Positions 34,455 to 43,239 are shown, numbered from the stretch's first letter. The stretch is 64,000 nt of DNA from Streptomyces sulfonofaciens (GCF_014656295.1 NZ_BNCD01000029.1:1-64000); one strand, 5' to 3'. Notes: generated by a model from the letters alone, not told the origin. Translations and numbers: made by a program.

Positions 34455-35237
34455 TCAGAGGCCCAGGTCCACGGCTGCGCAGGAGAAGGACGGCCACGAT
34501 CCCCCGGGGTCGTACGCGTCCGGCGCGGAGCCGTGCGGCACCGGCCTCCGTTCGACCATGTCCTCCTGGCGAATGCGCTCGGGGAGCCTTGCGAACCGGT
34601 AGTACTGGTACCACCAGGCGTACTCGGCCGCGGGCGCGAGCGGCTCCAGGTTGGCGTCGAGGTTCGTGACGAGGTAACCGCTCACGGACACCAGCGCCTT
34701 GCACCGCTCGGGCCGGAGTGCCGCGACGATGTCGGCGGTGCGCGAACCCCAGTCGAAGCCGGCGAGAACGGCCTTCTCGATCTCCAGCGCGTCCATCAGC
34801 GCGACGACGTCGAGGGCGACGGCCGACTGCTGGGCGTTCCGGAACGTCCGCGCGGACAGGAAACGCGTCGTGCCGTGGCCGCGGAGGTAGGGGACGATCA
34901 CGCGGTAGCCCTCGGCCGCCAGCAACGGAGCGACGTCGACGAAGCTGTGGATGTCGTAGGGCCAGCCGTGCAGGCAGATGACCACGGGCCCGTGCGCGGG
35001 GCCCACTTCGGCGTAGCCGACCTCCAGCACACCGGCCCTGGTCCGCTTCAGTGAGGCGAACGAGGTGTGCGCCCCCGCGGCGCCCGCGGGCACGGCCGCC
35101 GCGGGCACGGTCACCGCCCCGGTCCCGCTCCGGGGCGCGGCGGAGGCGGTCGGGAGGTTGTGCAGGCCCGTCAGCACGGCGGCGGCCGCGCCCGTTCCCA
35201 GCCCCAGGGTCCCGCCGAAGGTACGCCTGTCGATCAT
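34455..35237 (-). CDS. Tat-exported epoxide hydrolase/haloalkane dehalogenase-like protein, C-terminally short
   Basis: 260 residues. ATG 35237 follows GGAAGG and encodes a Tat leader (DRRTFGGTLGLGTGAAAAVL, cleavage around ASAAP). The core has CLHGWPYDIHSF and the Asp nucleophile in LAGFDWGSRTADIVA, so it belongs to the epoxide hydrolase/dehalogenase branch. It stops about 25 residues into the cap region (EYAWWYQYYRFARL), and the last 35 residues do not resemble the family. The usual length with leader is about 320-340, and the catalytic His near the C-terminus is absent. It may be a truncated, inactive gene, although the leader and core are well kept. Confidence 0.7.
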   Translation of the reverse strand: MIDRRTFGGTLGLGTGAAAAVLTGLHNLPTASAAPRSGTGAVTVPAAAVPAGAAGAHTSFASLKRTRAGVLEVGYAEVGPAHGPVVICLHGWPYDIHSFVDVAPLLAAEGYRVIVPYLRGHGTTRFLSARTFRNAQQSAVALDVVALMDALEIEKAVLAGFDWGSRTADIVAALRPERCKALVSVSGYLVTNLDANLEPLAPAAEYAWWYQYYRFARLPERIRQEDMVERRPVPHGSAPDAYDPGGSWPSFSCAAVDLGL

Positions 35238-35762
35238 GTCAAGCCTTCCGGTTGCGGTGCGGGTGCGCCGACGTGCCGGCACGGGGAAGTCGAGTCGCGC
35301 GACCGTTCGCGATGTGCCGCGCGCTCTGCCTGTGCGACGAATCTTGCACCGGATCATCACCCGTCAAACAGGTGATGCAGAAGAGATAGCAACACCCATG
35401 GACCCTCCTGGTGAGAGTTGGATGACTGTTTCACCCACCCGACCTCACCCCATCTGAAGCATTGCGTCACCTGTCGAAGCTGTGACTACAGCACACGGGA
35501 GATATCCATCGGCAAGCCATCCGCCACGGCACGGCAGGCACCCGCACACCCAGCCGCGCGCCCACCCCACCCGCACCCAGATCGGCCACTCGCGCGGCGC
35601 ACGCGGACCCGAGGCGCCACCCGGAGCCCCACGAGCGCCCCGCCCCGGATTTTAGTTGCACACAACTGAATTGTGTACTACTTTCATGCTTGCCACCAAG
35701 ACGGGGCGCCGCAGGCCGGCACCGGCCCGGCACCCGTCGGTCACCACCGGAAGGAATGCACC
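35238..35762. other. Divergent promoter interval
   Basis: 525 bp between the short hydrolase (minus) and the exported hydrolase (plus). The only clear elements are the promoter and operator at 35656-35684. The rest is free of credible genes. Confidence 0.5.
35656..35684 (+). promoter_or_regulatory. Promoter TTGCAC-N17-TACTTT with embedded inverted repeat
   Basis: A -35 TTGCAC (35656-35661) and -10 TACTTT (35679-35684) with ideal 17-bp spacing. Within the spacer lies the inverted repeat ACACAA-N5-TTGTGT (35660-35676). ACTGAATTGTG (35665-35675) from this site recurs inverted at 36742-36752 before the MarR/OhrR-like gene. AT-rich palindromes like this are typical OhrR/MarR operators. Confidence 0.65.
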
Positions 35763-36614
35763 ATGAACGTCGCGTCGCCGAAGCGCTCCACGTCCGTTCG
35801 CCGGGGCGCCGCAGCGGGTGCGGGCATCCTGGCCCTCACCGTCGCCGGAGTCCTCACCCTCAACAGCACGGCGTCGGCCACGGACCCGCACGGCACCCGG
35901 CAGAAGCCGACGATCGTACTGGAGCACGGGGCCTTCGCCGACGCATCCAGTTGGAGCGGCGTGATCCAGCGGCTGGAGCGCGACGGATACCCGGTCGTCG
36001 CCGCCGCCAACCCGCTGCGTTCGGTCGCCGGTGACGCCGCCTACCTGCGCGGCGTCGTGGACCGCAGCCAGGGCCCGGTCATCCTCGTGGGCCACTCCTA
36101 CGGCGGGTCCGTCATCAGCGAGGCCGCCACGAACGACCCCAAGGTCAAGGCGCTCGTCTACGCGGCGGCCTTCCTGCCCGCCGCAGGGGAGAGCGCGGGC
36201 GAGCTGTCCGGGAAGTTCCCCGGCAGTACGCTCGGCGCCGCACTGGACCCGGTCCCGTACACGCTGCCCGACGGCGCCGAGGGCACCGACCTGTACATCA
36301 GGGCCGACAAGTTCCGCCACCAGTTCGCGGCGGACGTGCCCGCCAACCAGGCGGCCCTGATGGCAGCCACCCAGCGCCCCGTCACCCAGGCCGCACTCGA
36401 CGAGAAGGCGACGTCGGCCGCCTGGCGGACCAAGCCGAGCTGGGACCTGATCACGACACGCGACCTCAACATCCCGGTGGCCGCCCAGGAGTTCATGGCG
36501 GAGCGGGCCCACGCCCACGTCACGAAGGTGGACTCCTCCCACGCCGTGGCCGTCTCGCACCCGGACACCGTCACGAGGGTGATCGAGCAGGCGGCCCGCG
36601 CCACGGCGGAGTGA
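35763..36614 (+). CDS. Exported alpha/beta hydrolase
   Basis: 283 residues with a signal peptide (basic KRSTSVRRG, hydrophobic core, cleavage near ASAT). It has VLEHGAFADASSW as oxyanion loop, the nucleophile Ser in LVGHSYGG and a late His in VDSSHAVAVSHP. This is the salicylate-esterase/EstC-like alpha/beta hydrolase type found widely in actinobacteria. ATG 35763 follows GGAAGGA. Its promoter carries an operator also found before the MarR-like gene 150 bp downstream, so oxidative or electrophile stress probably induces it. Natural substrate unknown. Confidence 0.9.
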   Translation: MNVASPKRSTSVRRGAAAGAGILALTVAGVLTLNSTASATDPHGTRQKPTIVLEHGAFADASSWSGVIQRLERDGYPVVAAANPLRSVAGDAAYLRGVVDRSQGPVILVGHSYGGSVISEAATNDPKVKALVYAAAFLPAAGESAGELSGKFPGSTLGAALDPVPYTLPDGAEGTDLYIRADKFRHQFAADVPANQAALMAATQRPVTQAALDEKATSAAWRTKPSWDLITTRDLNIPVAAQEFMAERAHAHVTKVDSSHAVAVSHPDTVTRVIEQAARATAE

Positions 36615-36741
36615 GCCGGCACGCACCCGGGGCCCCGGCACCCGGGACACCGGCGGAACAGCGGCACAGGCAGGACACGGGCACGGCAAGGCACTGGTAC
36701 GCGCAGGCAGAACACGGACCAGCAGAGGCAAGAAGATTGCC

Positions 36742-36752
36742 CACAATTCAGT
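36742..36752 (-). promoter_or_regulatory. Second copy of the ACTGAATTGTG operator half
   Basis: CACAATTCAGT on the plus strand is the exact reverse complement of 35665-35675. It ends 14 bp before the MarR-like ATG. Only one palindrome arm is well conserved here, so binding may be weaker than at the hydrolase promoter. Confidence 0.55.
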
Positions 36753-36766
36753 AGTACGCTGAGGCC

Positions 36767-37264
36767 ATGTCCGACGGTTCACGCACAACGCCCGCAGGGG
36801 CCGGGGCGGAGGACGATCCGCTCCGCCTCGACCTCCACCTCTGTTTCGATCTGCAGAACGCCTCCCGAGCCTTCGGGGACGTCTACCGCAGGGTGCTGCG
36901 CGACACCGGGCTGACCTATCCCCAGTACCTTGTGATGATCACCCTGTGGGAGCACGAGGAGCTGCCGGTCAAGCGCATATCGCAACTCCTCCGGCTCGAC
37001 TCGGGCACCCTCTCCCCGCTGCTGAAGCGCATGGAGTTGGCGGGCCTGCTGACCCGGACCCGCAGTGCCGCCGACGAACGCTCCGTCATCGTGCGGCCGA
37101 CCGCGGCCGGCAGCGCGCTGCGGGAGAAGGCGAAGGGCGTCCCCGCGCAGATCCACGCGGCGGCCGGCCTGTCGCCGCAGGAGGCGTCGGCCCTCCAGCG
37201 GGCCCTGAGGAAGCTCGCCGCCTCCCTCGACACCTCCCTCGACGCCTCGGGGCCGCGTCCCTGA
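36767..37264 (+). CDS. MarR family regulator, OhrR-like with a sensing Cys
   Basis: 165 residues. It follows the OhrR pattern closely: HLCFDLQNASRAF with Cys26 at the peroxide-sensing position, LTYPQYLVMITLWE, DSGTLSPLLKRMELAGLLTR as recognition helix, and the DERSVIV wing. OhrR proteins repress peroxidase or hydrolase genes until their Cys is oxidised by organic hydroperoxides. No ohr gene is present. The shared operator points to the exported hydrolase as its target, with autoregulation. The N-terminal 18 residues are extra and probably disordered. Confidence 0.9.
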   Translation: MSDGSRTTPAGAGAEDDPLRLDLHLCFDLQNASRAFGDVYRRVLRDTGLTYPQYLVMITLWEHEELPVKRISQLLRLDSGTLSPLLKRMELAGLLTRTRSAADERSVIVRPTAAGSALREKAKGVPAQIHAAAGLSPQEASALQRALRKLAASLDTSLDASGPRP

Positions 37265-37355
37265 GCCCGCCGCCACCCGCCGCCTGCGACCGGCCCGTCA
37301 CCTTGACCCGCACCGGGTCCGAGGGTGCCGGATTTGCTAAGAATGCACGATTTCC

Positions 37356-37366
37356 TACCATAGGGT
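37356..37366 (+). promoter_or_regulatory. TACCATAGGGT promoter-like element before the second PP2C gene
   Basis: TACCAT fits a -10 box with TTTGCT 17 bp upstream. The same 11-bp element, differing at one base, lies at 3473-3483 before the first PP2C gene. Confidence 0.5.
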
Positions 37367-37481
37367 GCATAGATCTGCGGTCCATGGATCGGCGTCCACA
37401 GGTCCCCGACTCACGGGTCCACGGCCCAGGGCTCCGCGGCTCATGGCTCCGCGGCAGCAGCCGGACACCGAGCCCAGGGCG

Positions 37482-40388
37482 GTGACCAGCGTGAGTGTCG
37501 GGCAGGACGGTGGCCCGCACGAGCAGTTCGAGACGGCGGGGGCGGATCGGCTGCGCGTACTCGCCGCCATGGAGGACGAGCAGGACACCACGGACGTCCT
37601 GCTGGCGGCGCTGCACCACGCCGCGGTCGAGTTCGGCGCGCTGGGCGGCATGGCCCACCTGGACTGGACCGAGACCGTCCCCAGCTTGCGTCTGGTGCGC
37701 AGCAGCGGGCTGCCCGGTTCCTTCACCCGGCCGTGGCGGGTGATCTCCCCGACCGGCTCGGCCGCGCCCGCCAGGGTCTACCAGGACGGCGGATACCTGT
37801 GGCTCCCGCAGGTCGCACCGCCCGAGTACGCCTTCGCCCATATCCCGGGCGTCTCCCGGCTCACGGGTGTGCCCGAGGGGACCGGCATCGCCGCGGTGGC
37901 TCTGCCCGGGCCCGGCGGCCCGATCGGCGCACTGTCCCTGTTGACGTCGCCCTCGTCGGCGGAACCCGACGGCCGGCAGCGGGCCTTCCTCGGGGACGTG
38001 GCCCGCTGGGCGGCGGGGCAACTGCGGACGACGCCCCCGGATCCGGACAACGTGCCCACCGCCCTGCTGGAGCCGGACCCGGGCCGGGCGCAGGGGGCGG
38101 GCACCGCGCCGATGGGCACATGGGACTGGAACGTGCGCACCGGTGACCTCGCCATCGACGACATGCTGCTGAAAGAGGTGGGAGTCGCCCCGGAGAACTT
38201 CGACGGACGGATCGAGACCTGGGCGAGCTGGGTCCATCCGGACGACCTGCCCTGGCTGGCGCACCTGGCACAGCAGGCGTTCCACTCGCCCGATCCGGTG
38301 GAGTTCGACCTGCGGCTGCGCCGCGGCGACGGCGGATACGGCTGGGTGCGCAACCGCCGCCAGATGATCCTGGGGGACGACGGGGAGCCGTCCCATGTGG
38401 TCGGCACCGTGTGGGACATCACCCGGATGCACAACGCCACCGAGTCCGTCAGCCGGGCGCTGCGGGACATGAGCGACGGTTTCCTGTTCGTGGACGAGCA
38501 GTGGCGGGTCGCGTTCGCCAACATCACGGCCGAGCGGCTGCTCGGGTTCCCCTCCGACCTGGTCGGCAGCGTGCTGTGGGACCTCGCGTCGAACCTGCGC
38601 GTGGTGGAGGAACTGCGGGCCCGGTGCCACCAGGCCGTGGCGGAGGGCCGCCCGAACTCCTTCGACGCACCGTGCACCGTCCCCGGCGGCGGCGAGTGGT
38701 ACAACTTCCGTCTGATCCCCGTGCCCGACGGGGGCCTGGCCCTGTACACCACCGACATCACCGACCGGCGCCAGCGCGAGGCGGCGAGGCAGTCCGCGGA
38801 CGCCCGGTCCGCCCTGATCGGCGGTCTGACGCGCCGGCTGGCGGAAGCCGTCACGGTCGACGACGTGGTCGCGGCGGTGGCGGACAGCGTGCTGCCCGCG
38901 TTCGGCGCCACCGGACTGATCGTCTCCGCCCTGGAGGGGGACCGGTTCAGGATGGTGGGCTGTGTCGGCTATCCGGAGGCGTTCCGCGCACGTGTCCGCG
39001 AGCTGTCGATCGCCCCCTCCCCGTCCCTGATGCAGTCGCTGTGCTCGCGCACGCCGCGCTATCAGCAGACGACCGAGGAGTACGCCTTCCTCCACCCCGA
39101 GCTGGGCGAGCTGGCGTCCCTCGCCGGCAAGCAGGCACGGGTGACCCTGCCGCTGGTCGCCTCGGACCGCGACATCGGCATGGTCGTCATCTCCTTCGAC
39201 GAGGCGCGGCGCTTCGACGACGACGACCGGACGCTGCTGACGGCGCTGAGCGGGCTGATCGCGCAGGGGCTGGACCGGGCCGGCCTGTACGACGACGCCA
39301 CCACCCGGGCCCGATCGCTCCAGCGCGCCCTGCTGCCCCACGGGCTGCCCTCGCTTCCCGCGGTCACCAGCGCCGCCCGTTACGTGCCCGCCGGGGCCGC
39401 CACGGAGGTGGGCGGCGACTGGTACGACATCATCCCGCTCTCCGCCGACCGGGTGGCGCTGGTGGTCGGCGACGTGATGAGCCACGGTATGCCCGAGGCC
39501 GCCACCATGGGCCGGTTGCGCACCGCGGCCCGCACGCTGTCCGACCTCGAACTGCCTCCCGACGAACTGCTCGCCCGCCTCGGCGACCTCGTCGCGGAGG
39601 AGGGCGAGGACAGCTTCACCACCTGCCTGTACGGCGTCTACGACCCGGTCGCCGGCCTCTTCAGCTACGCCAGCGCCGGCCACCCCTCCCCCGCCGTCGT
39701 GCTCGCCGACGGCACCGTCACGTTCCCCACCGACGTCCCCGACCCCCCGCTCGGCGTGGCCGCACCGCCCTTCAGCACCGTCGAGCGCCACCTCCCGCGG
39801 GGCAGCCTGCTCGCGCTGTACACCGACGGCCTCGTCGAGTCCGGCGAGCGCGACATCGGCGACGGCATGACCACCCTGGCCGGCATCCTGGGCCCCGGCA
39901 GGACCGAGGACCTGGAAACCCTGTGCGACAAGGTGATGGACGTCCTGCTCCCCGGCGGCGCCCCCGCCGACGACGCGGCCCTGCTCCTCACCCGCCCCCG
40001 GCGGCTGGCGTCCGAGGACGTCGCCGTCTGGCGGCTGCCGGAGGACCCGATAGCCGCCGGCCTGGCCCGCGAGCACGTCCGCAGGCAGCTCGGCGCCTGG
40101 CACCTGGAGGAGCTGGGGACCACCACCGAGCTCATCGCCAGCGAACTGGTGGGCAACGTCATCCGCCATGCCACGGGACCCATCCAGCTCCGGCTGCTGC
40201 ACAGCCGCACCCTCATCTGCGAGGTGTCGGACAGCAGCCTGACCACCCCGCACATCCGGCACCCCTCGCTGGTCGACGAGGGCGGCCGGGGCCTGCAACT
40301 GGTGGCCGCGGTGGCCCAGCGCTGGGGCACCCGGCCCACCGCCACCGGCAAGTGCATCTGGACCGAGCAGGCGATCGCCGGGAACTGA
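37482..40388 (+). CDS. PP2C/SpoIIE phosphatase with GAF, PAS and HATPase domains
   Basis: About 968 residues. N-terminal GAF-like domain (about 25-185), PAS/PAC (206-313, WDWNVRTGDL to TVWDITR), second PAS (320-433), GAF (446-600), SpoIIE-type phosphatase (about 620-860, with GGDWYDII, VVGDVMSHG and late PADDAALLL), and a HATPase domain (876-968, ASELVGNVIRHA and DEGGRGLQLV). GTG 37482 is the preferred start (AGGGC just upstream); GTG 37491 and ATG 37443 are possible. It has the same plan as the protein at 3517-5937 and probably acts in partner-switch control of a sigma factor in response to small molecules or redox. Confidence 0.92.
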   Translation: MTSVSVGQDGGPHEQFETAGADRLRVLAAMEDEQDTTDVLLAALHHAAVEFGALGGMAHLDWTETVPSLRLVRSSGLPGSFTRPWRVISPTGSAAPARVYQDGGYLWLPQVAPPEYAFAHIPGVSRLTGVPEGTGIAAVALPGPGGPIGALSLLTSPSSAEPDGRQRAFLGDVARWAAGQLRTTPPDPDNVPTALLEPDPGRAQGAGTAPMGTWDWNVRTGDLAIDDMLLKEVGVAPENFDGRIETWASWVHPDDLPWLAHLAQQAFHSPDPVEFDLRLRRGDGGYGWVRNRRQMILGDDGEPSHVVGTVWDITRMHNATESVSRALRDMSDGFLFVDEQWRVAFANITAERLLGFPSDLVGSVLWDLASNLRVVEELRARCHQAVAEGRPNSFDAPCTVPGGGEWYNFRLIPVPDGGLALYTTDITDRRQREAARQSADARSALIGGLTRRLAEAVTVDDVVAAVADSVLPAFGATGLIVSALEGDRFRMVGCVGYPEAFRARVRELSIAPSPSLMQSLCSRTPRYQQTTEEYAFLHPELGELASLAGKQARVTLPLVASDRDIGMVVISFDEARRFDDDDRTLLTALSGLIAQGLDRAGLYDDATTRARSLQRALLPHGLPSLPAVTSAARYVPAGAATEVGGDWYDIIPLSADRVALVVGDVMSHGMPEAATMGRLRTAARTLSDLELPPDELLARLGDLVAEEGEDSFTTCLYGVYDPVAGLFSYASAGHPSPAVVLADGTVTFPTDVPDPPLGVAAPPFSTVERHLPRGSLLALYTDGLVESGERDIGDGMTTLAGILGPGRTEDLETLCDKVMDVLLPGGAPADDAALLLTRPRRLASEDVAVWRLPEDPIAAGLAREHVRRQLGAWHLEELGTTTELIASELVGNVIRHATGPIQLRLLHSRTLICEVSDSSLTTPHIRHPSLVDEGGRGLQLVAAVAQRWGTRPTATGKCIWTEQAIAGN

Positions 40389-40397
40389 GCCGGGCCC

Positions 40398-40416
40398 GCG
40401 CACCGCGGCGGTGCGC
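40398..40416. terminator. Hairpin between the PP2C and YedK-like genes
   Basis: A 9-bp inverted repeat (40398-40406 and 40408-40416) starts 9 nt after the PP2C stop, between convergent genes. Confidence 0.55.
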
Positions 40417-40484
40417 CGCCCGGGGTGTCGCCGACGAGCCAGGGCAGGCCCGGTTCGGCAGACCGCCCGGTGCGTTCGCCCCGT

Positions 40485-41222
40485 TCAGGAGCCGGCCTCG
40501 TCCAGGAGGTACGGGCCGTTGTTGCGGGGGTCGTTCACGTCCGTCGTGACGGGGCGGGCCGCCAGGTCGCCGTCCGCGGGCCGGGTGAGCAGGGCGCGCA
40601 GGGCGTCCGGGTCCTCCCGGAGCGGATCGAGCCAGGCGTCGTAGCGGTCCGGGGCCAGGGCGAGCGGCATGCGGGGATGGAGCCGGCCGGCCTCGTCGGT
40701 GGCCTCGGTGGTGATGATCGTGCAGGTCATCAGCCAGGCGGCCGGGTCGTCGTCGTTCTCCACCGCCGGATCGCGCCAGTACTCGTACAGGCCGGCGAAC
40801 GCCATGACCTGCCCGTCGACGGGGTGGACGAGGTACGGCCGCCTGCGTTCACCGCCGCTGCCCCGCCCCTCCGTCCGCGGCGCCCATTCGTAGAAGCCGT
40901 CGGCGGGGAGCAGGCAGCGGCGCCTGGCGAAGGCGCGGCGGTAGGCGGGCTTCTCGGACACCGTCTCCACCCGTGCGTTGATCATCCGAGCGCCGATCTT
41001 CCGGTCCTTCGCCCAGGAGGGCACCAGGCCCCATCGCAGCGGTCGCAGTTGCCTGCGCGGAAAGTCCCCGCCGCCACGTGGGGCGCGCTCCAGTACGGCG
41101 TACACGTCGTCGGTGGGGGCGACGTTCCAGCTCGGTGCCAGTGCCTCGGCGGGCCGGTCGGTGACGCCGAAGAGCCGGGCCAGGTCCTGCGGACTGCGGG
41201 TGGAGACATAGCGGCCGCACAT
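40485..41222 (-). CDS. SOS response-associated peptidase family protein (YedK/HMCES-like)
   Basis: 245 residues. It starts MCGRY, so Cys2 becomes the catalytic N-terminal Cys after Met removal. Other family marks are NVAPTDDVYAV, MINARVETVSEKPAYR, RCLLPADGFYEW (active-site Glu) and the His in LHPRMPLAL. These proteins form a stable DNA-protein cross-link with abasic sites in single-stranded DNA and protect them during replication. Length is normal. The ribosome site is weak. The gene is divergent from the MBL-fold gene at 41385. Confidence 0.93.
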   Translation of the reverse strand: MCGRYVSTRSPQDLARLFGVTDRPAEALAPSWNVAPTDDVYAVLERAPRGGGDFPRRQLRPLRWGLVPSWAKDRKIGARMINARVETVSEKPAYRRAFARRRCLLPADGFYEWAPRTEGRGSGGERRRPYLVHPVDGQVMAFAGLYEYWRDPAVENDDDPAAWLMTCTIITTEATDEAGRLHPRMPLALAPDRYDAWLDPLREDPDALRALLTRPADGDLAARPVTTDVNDPRNNGPYLLDEAGS

Positions 41223-41384
41223 ACGGCCACTGTGCCACGGCGGCCCCCGGAGCGGCGGGCCCGGCGGGCGGGCAGCGGCTGTGGCGGCAGCCGCTGCCCG
41301 CCGGCCGGGGCGGCCAGGTGTGACGGGGCCGCGCCGGGTCACTCGAAGACGGGCCGGGAGGAGGGCGAACGAAGGGAGCCGGCC

Positions 41385-42248
41385 ATGCCGAGCACACCGC
41401 CCGAGGGGGCCGCGCCGCGCACACCGCCCGAGGGGGCCGCGGAGATCCTGTTCATCGGTAACGCCACGCTGCTGATCCGTTACGGGGAGCTGACACTGCT
41501 GACCGACCCGAACTTCCTCCACCGCGGGCAGCTCGCCCACCTCGGCTACGGGCTCCTCTCGCGCCGGCTGACCGAACCCGCCCTCGACGCGGCCGACCTG
41601 CCGCACGCGGACCTGGACGCGGTCGTACTGTCCCACCTGCACGGCGACCACTTCGACCGGGTGGCCCGGCGCGCCCTGGACCGGGGCCTGCCGTTCGTGA
41701 CGACGCCCCACGCGTCCCGCTTCCTGCGGGGCCTGTACGGCTTCCGCCGCGCCGTGGGCCTGCACACCTGGCAGAGCCACACCCTGCTCCGCGGCGACTC
41801 GCTCGTGCGCGTCACCTCGCTGCCCGGCCGCCACGCACCCGGGCCGGCGCGTGCGCTGCTGCCGCCGGTGATGGGCAGCCTGCTGGAGTTCGGCGACCGT
41901 TCGGGCGGGATCCGGCTGGTCGTCTATCTGACGGGCGACACCCTCATGTACGACGGGCTGCGCGAGATCGCGCGGCGCCATCCCGACATCCACCTGGCGG
42001 TCCTGCACCTGGGCGGGACCACCCTGCCCGGCGGCATGGTGGTCACCATGGACGCCGGACAGGGCGCCGACCTGCTCGAACTGATCCGGCCCCGCCGGGC
42101 GCTGCCGGTCCATCACGACGACTACACCGTCTTCCGCTCCCCGCTTCGCGACTTCCTCACCGAGCTCGGCCGGCGCGGGCTCGACGACCGTGTGCTGCGG
42201 TGTGCCCCGGGCGAACGGGTGGCGGTCACCGCCGACCGCGTACTCTGA
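41385..42248 (+). CDS. MBL fold metallo-hydrolase (UlaG/YfhI-like)
   Basis: 287 residues. It has the metal-binding LSHLHGDHFD (HxHxDH), a His in LPGRHAPGP, an Asp in YLTGDTLMYDG and the late HHDDYTVF. This is the beta-lactamase superfamily branch that includes UlaG-like hydrolases. ATG 41385 follows AAGGGAG. Residues 4-20 are two TPPEGAA repeats encoded by a 27-bp direct repeat (41392 and 41419), an odd low-complexity N-terminus before the fold begins at EILFIGNATLLI. Substrate unknown. Confidence 0.9.
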   Translation: MPSTPPEGAAPRTPPEGAAEILFIGNATLLIRYGELTLLTDPNFLHRGQLAHLGYGLLSRRLTEPALDAADLPHADLDAVVLSHLHGDHFDRVARRALDRGLPFVTTPHASRFLRGLYGFRRAVGLHTWQSHTLLRGDSLVRVTSLPGRHAPGPARALLPPVMGSLLEFGDRSGGIRLVVYLTGDTLMYDGLREIARRHPDIHLAVLHLGGTTLPGGMVVTMDAGQGADLLELIRPRRALPVHHDDYTVFRSPLRDFLTELGRRGLDDRVLRCAPGERVAVTADRVL

Positions 42249-42456
42249 GCCTTTCCCCCGCCGGTGGTACCCACCGCGCGCGGACCGTTCACTCCGGAGC
42301 CCGGGGCCGGCGCACTCCGGACGAGGCCGGAACGCGGCTCCTGACGACACGTGCCGCACACGCTCCAGACCGAGGAGAAGGGGGCTTCTCAGGTAAGAAC
42401 CCCACGATCACCCGACACTGACCTCTACAACACATACGACCGAATTGGGGACACCG

Positions 42457-42696
42457 ATGGATACTTTCGACCCTGCCGCGGAGGACTGCGAGATGCCTTC
42501 CCCCGCGCTCGCCCTGATCGCCTTACTCACCGCGGCGGAGACCACCGCTGCGGAAGACCCGAGTGCCGAGGGTGAGGCCGCCTTCACACTCACGGACACC
42601 CCCGAAGGCCGGCAGGCCCTCGCGCGCGACCGACCGGAGAACGACCCGCCGCAACAGGCGGGCCCAGTGGCCGACCAGGAGGACGACGGCACCTGA
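42457..42696 (+). CDS. Small acidic hypothetical protein
   Basis: 79 residues, strongly acidic, starting MDTFDPAAEDCEM at ATG 42457 with GGGGA 6 nt upstream. A short hydrophobic helix (ALALIALLTAAET) is followed by a Glu/Asp/Pro-rich, probably disordered tail. There is one Cys. No family was recognised. It converges with the gene at 42760 and is close to the DUF4157 nuclease gene, but nothing shows that they work together. It could be a chaperone-like, leader or spurious peptide. Confidence 0.5.
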   Translation: MDTFDPAAEDCEMPSPALALIALLTAAETTAAEDPSAEGEAAFTLTDTPEGRQALARDRPENDPPQQAGPVADQEDDGT

Positions 42697-42759
42697 CCGC
42701 CGGCGGCCGACGGTGCGCACGCCCGCGCGGTGGCCGCCGAGTCGTCCGCGCTCGCGAAC

Positions 42760-43239
42760 TCAGCCCACAGCGGCCGAGTCCCACCGGTCGCCCACCTTCA
42801 GGGGTGCCACCGGTTCGGCATCGCGCAGGCGAACCGTCAGCTTGGCGCTGGGCACGCGGAGCGGGTCGTACCACAGCGCCGTCCACTCGCGGTCGAAGGC
42901 GGCCCGCCAGGCCGCCGTGTCGGCGGGGTCCAGGCCCCGGTCGCGCAGGACGGCCTCGACGGAGTCCCTGGCCGCGCGCTCGGCGAAGGGGAAGTTTCGG
43001 CGCTCGGTCACCGACAGGTCGCAGACGACCTCCCCCGCCCTGCCGGGAGCGCTGAGCGAGTCGGTGCGGCGAGCGGCCGAGGGCGCGCCCGCCGCACGGT
43101 CGAGGCCGTCGGCGAGGAGGCGCAGTGCGAAGACCGCGCTCTCCGGTACGTCACCGGCATCCGGGTGCACCGCCACCACGCGGAGCGCGATCCTCGCGCC
43201 GTCGGCCTCCTCGACCCGTGCGTTCCACAGACTCGACAT
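42760..43239 (-). CDS. Hypothetical protein downstream of the DUF4157 effector, candidate immunity protein
   Basis: 159 residues, ATG 43239 with GAGGAG 6 nt upstream. No known family was recognised. The first third is beta-strand-like (WNARVEEADGARIALRVVAV), followed by a helical middle and a C-terminal WYDPLRVPSAKLTVRLRDAE. There is no signal peptide or membrane helix, so it is cytosolic. It begins 60 nt after the stop of the DUF4157-nuclease gene on the same strand. Genes in that position in polymorphic-toxin loci usually encode the immunity protein. That role is an inference from position only. Confidence 0.7.
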   Translation of the reverse strand: MSSLWNARVEEADGARIALRVVAVHPDAGDVPESAVFALRLLADGLDRAAGAPSAARRTDSLSAPGRAGEVVCDLSVTERRNFPFAERAARDSVEAVLRDRGLDPADTAAWRAAFDREWTALWYDPLRVPSAKLTVRLRDAEPVAPLKVGDRWDSAAVG

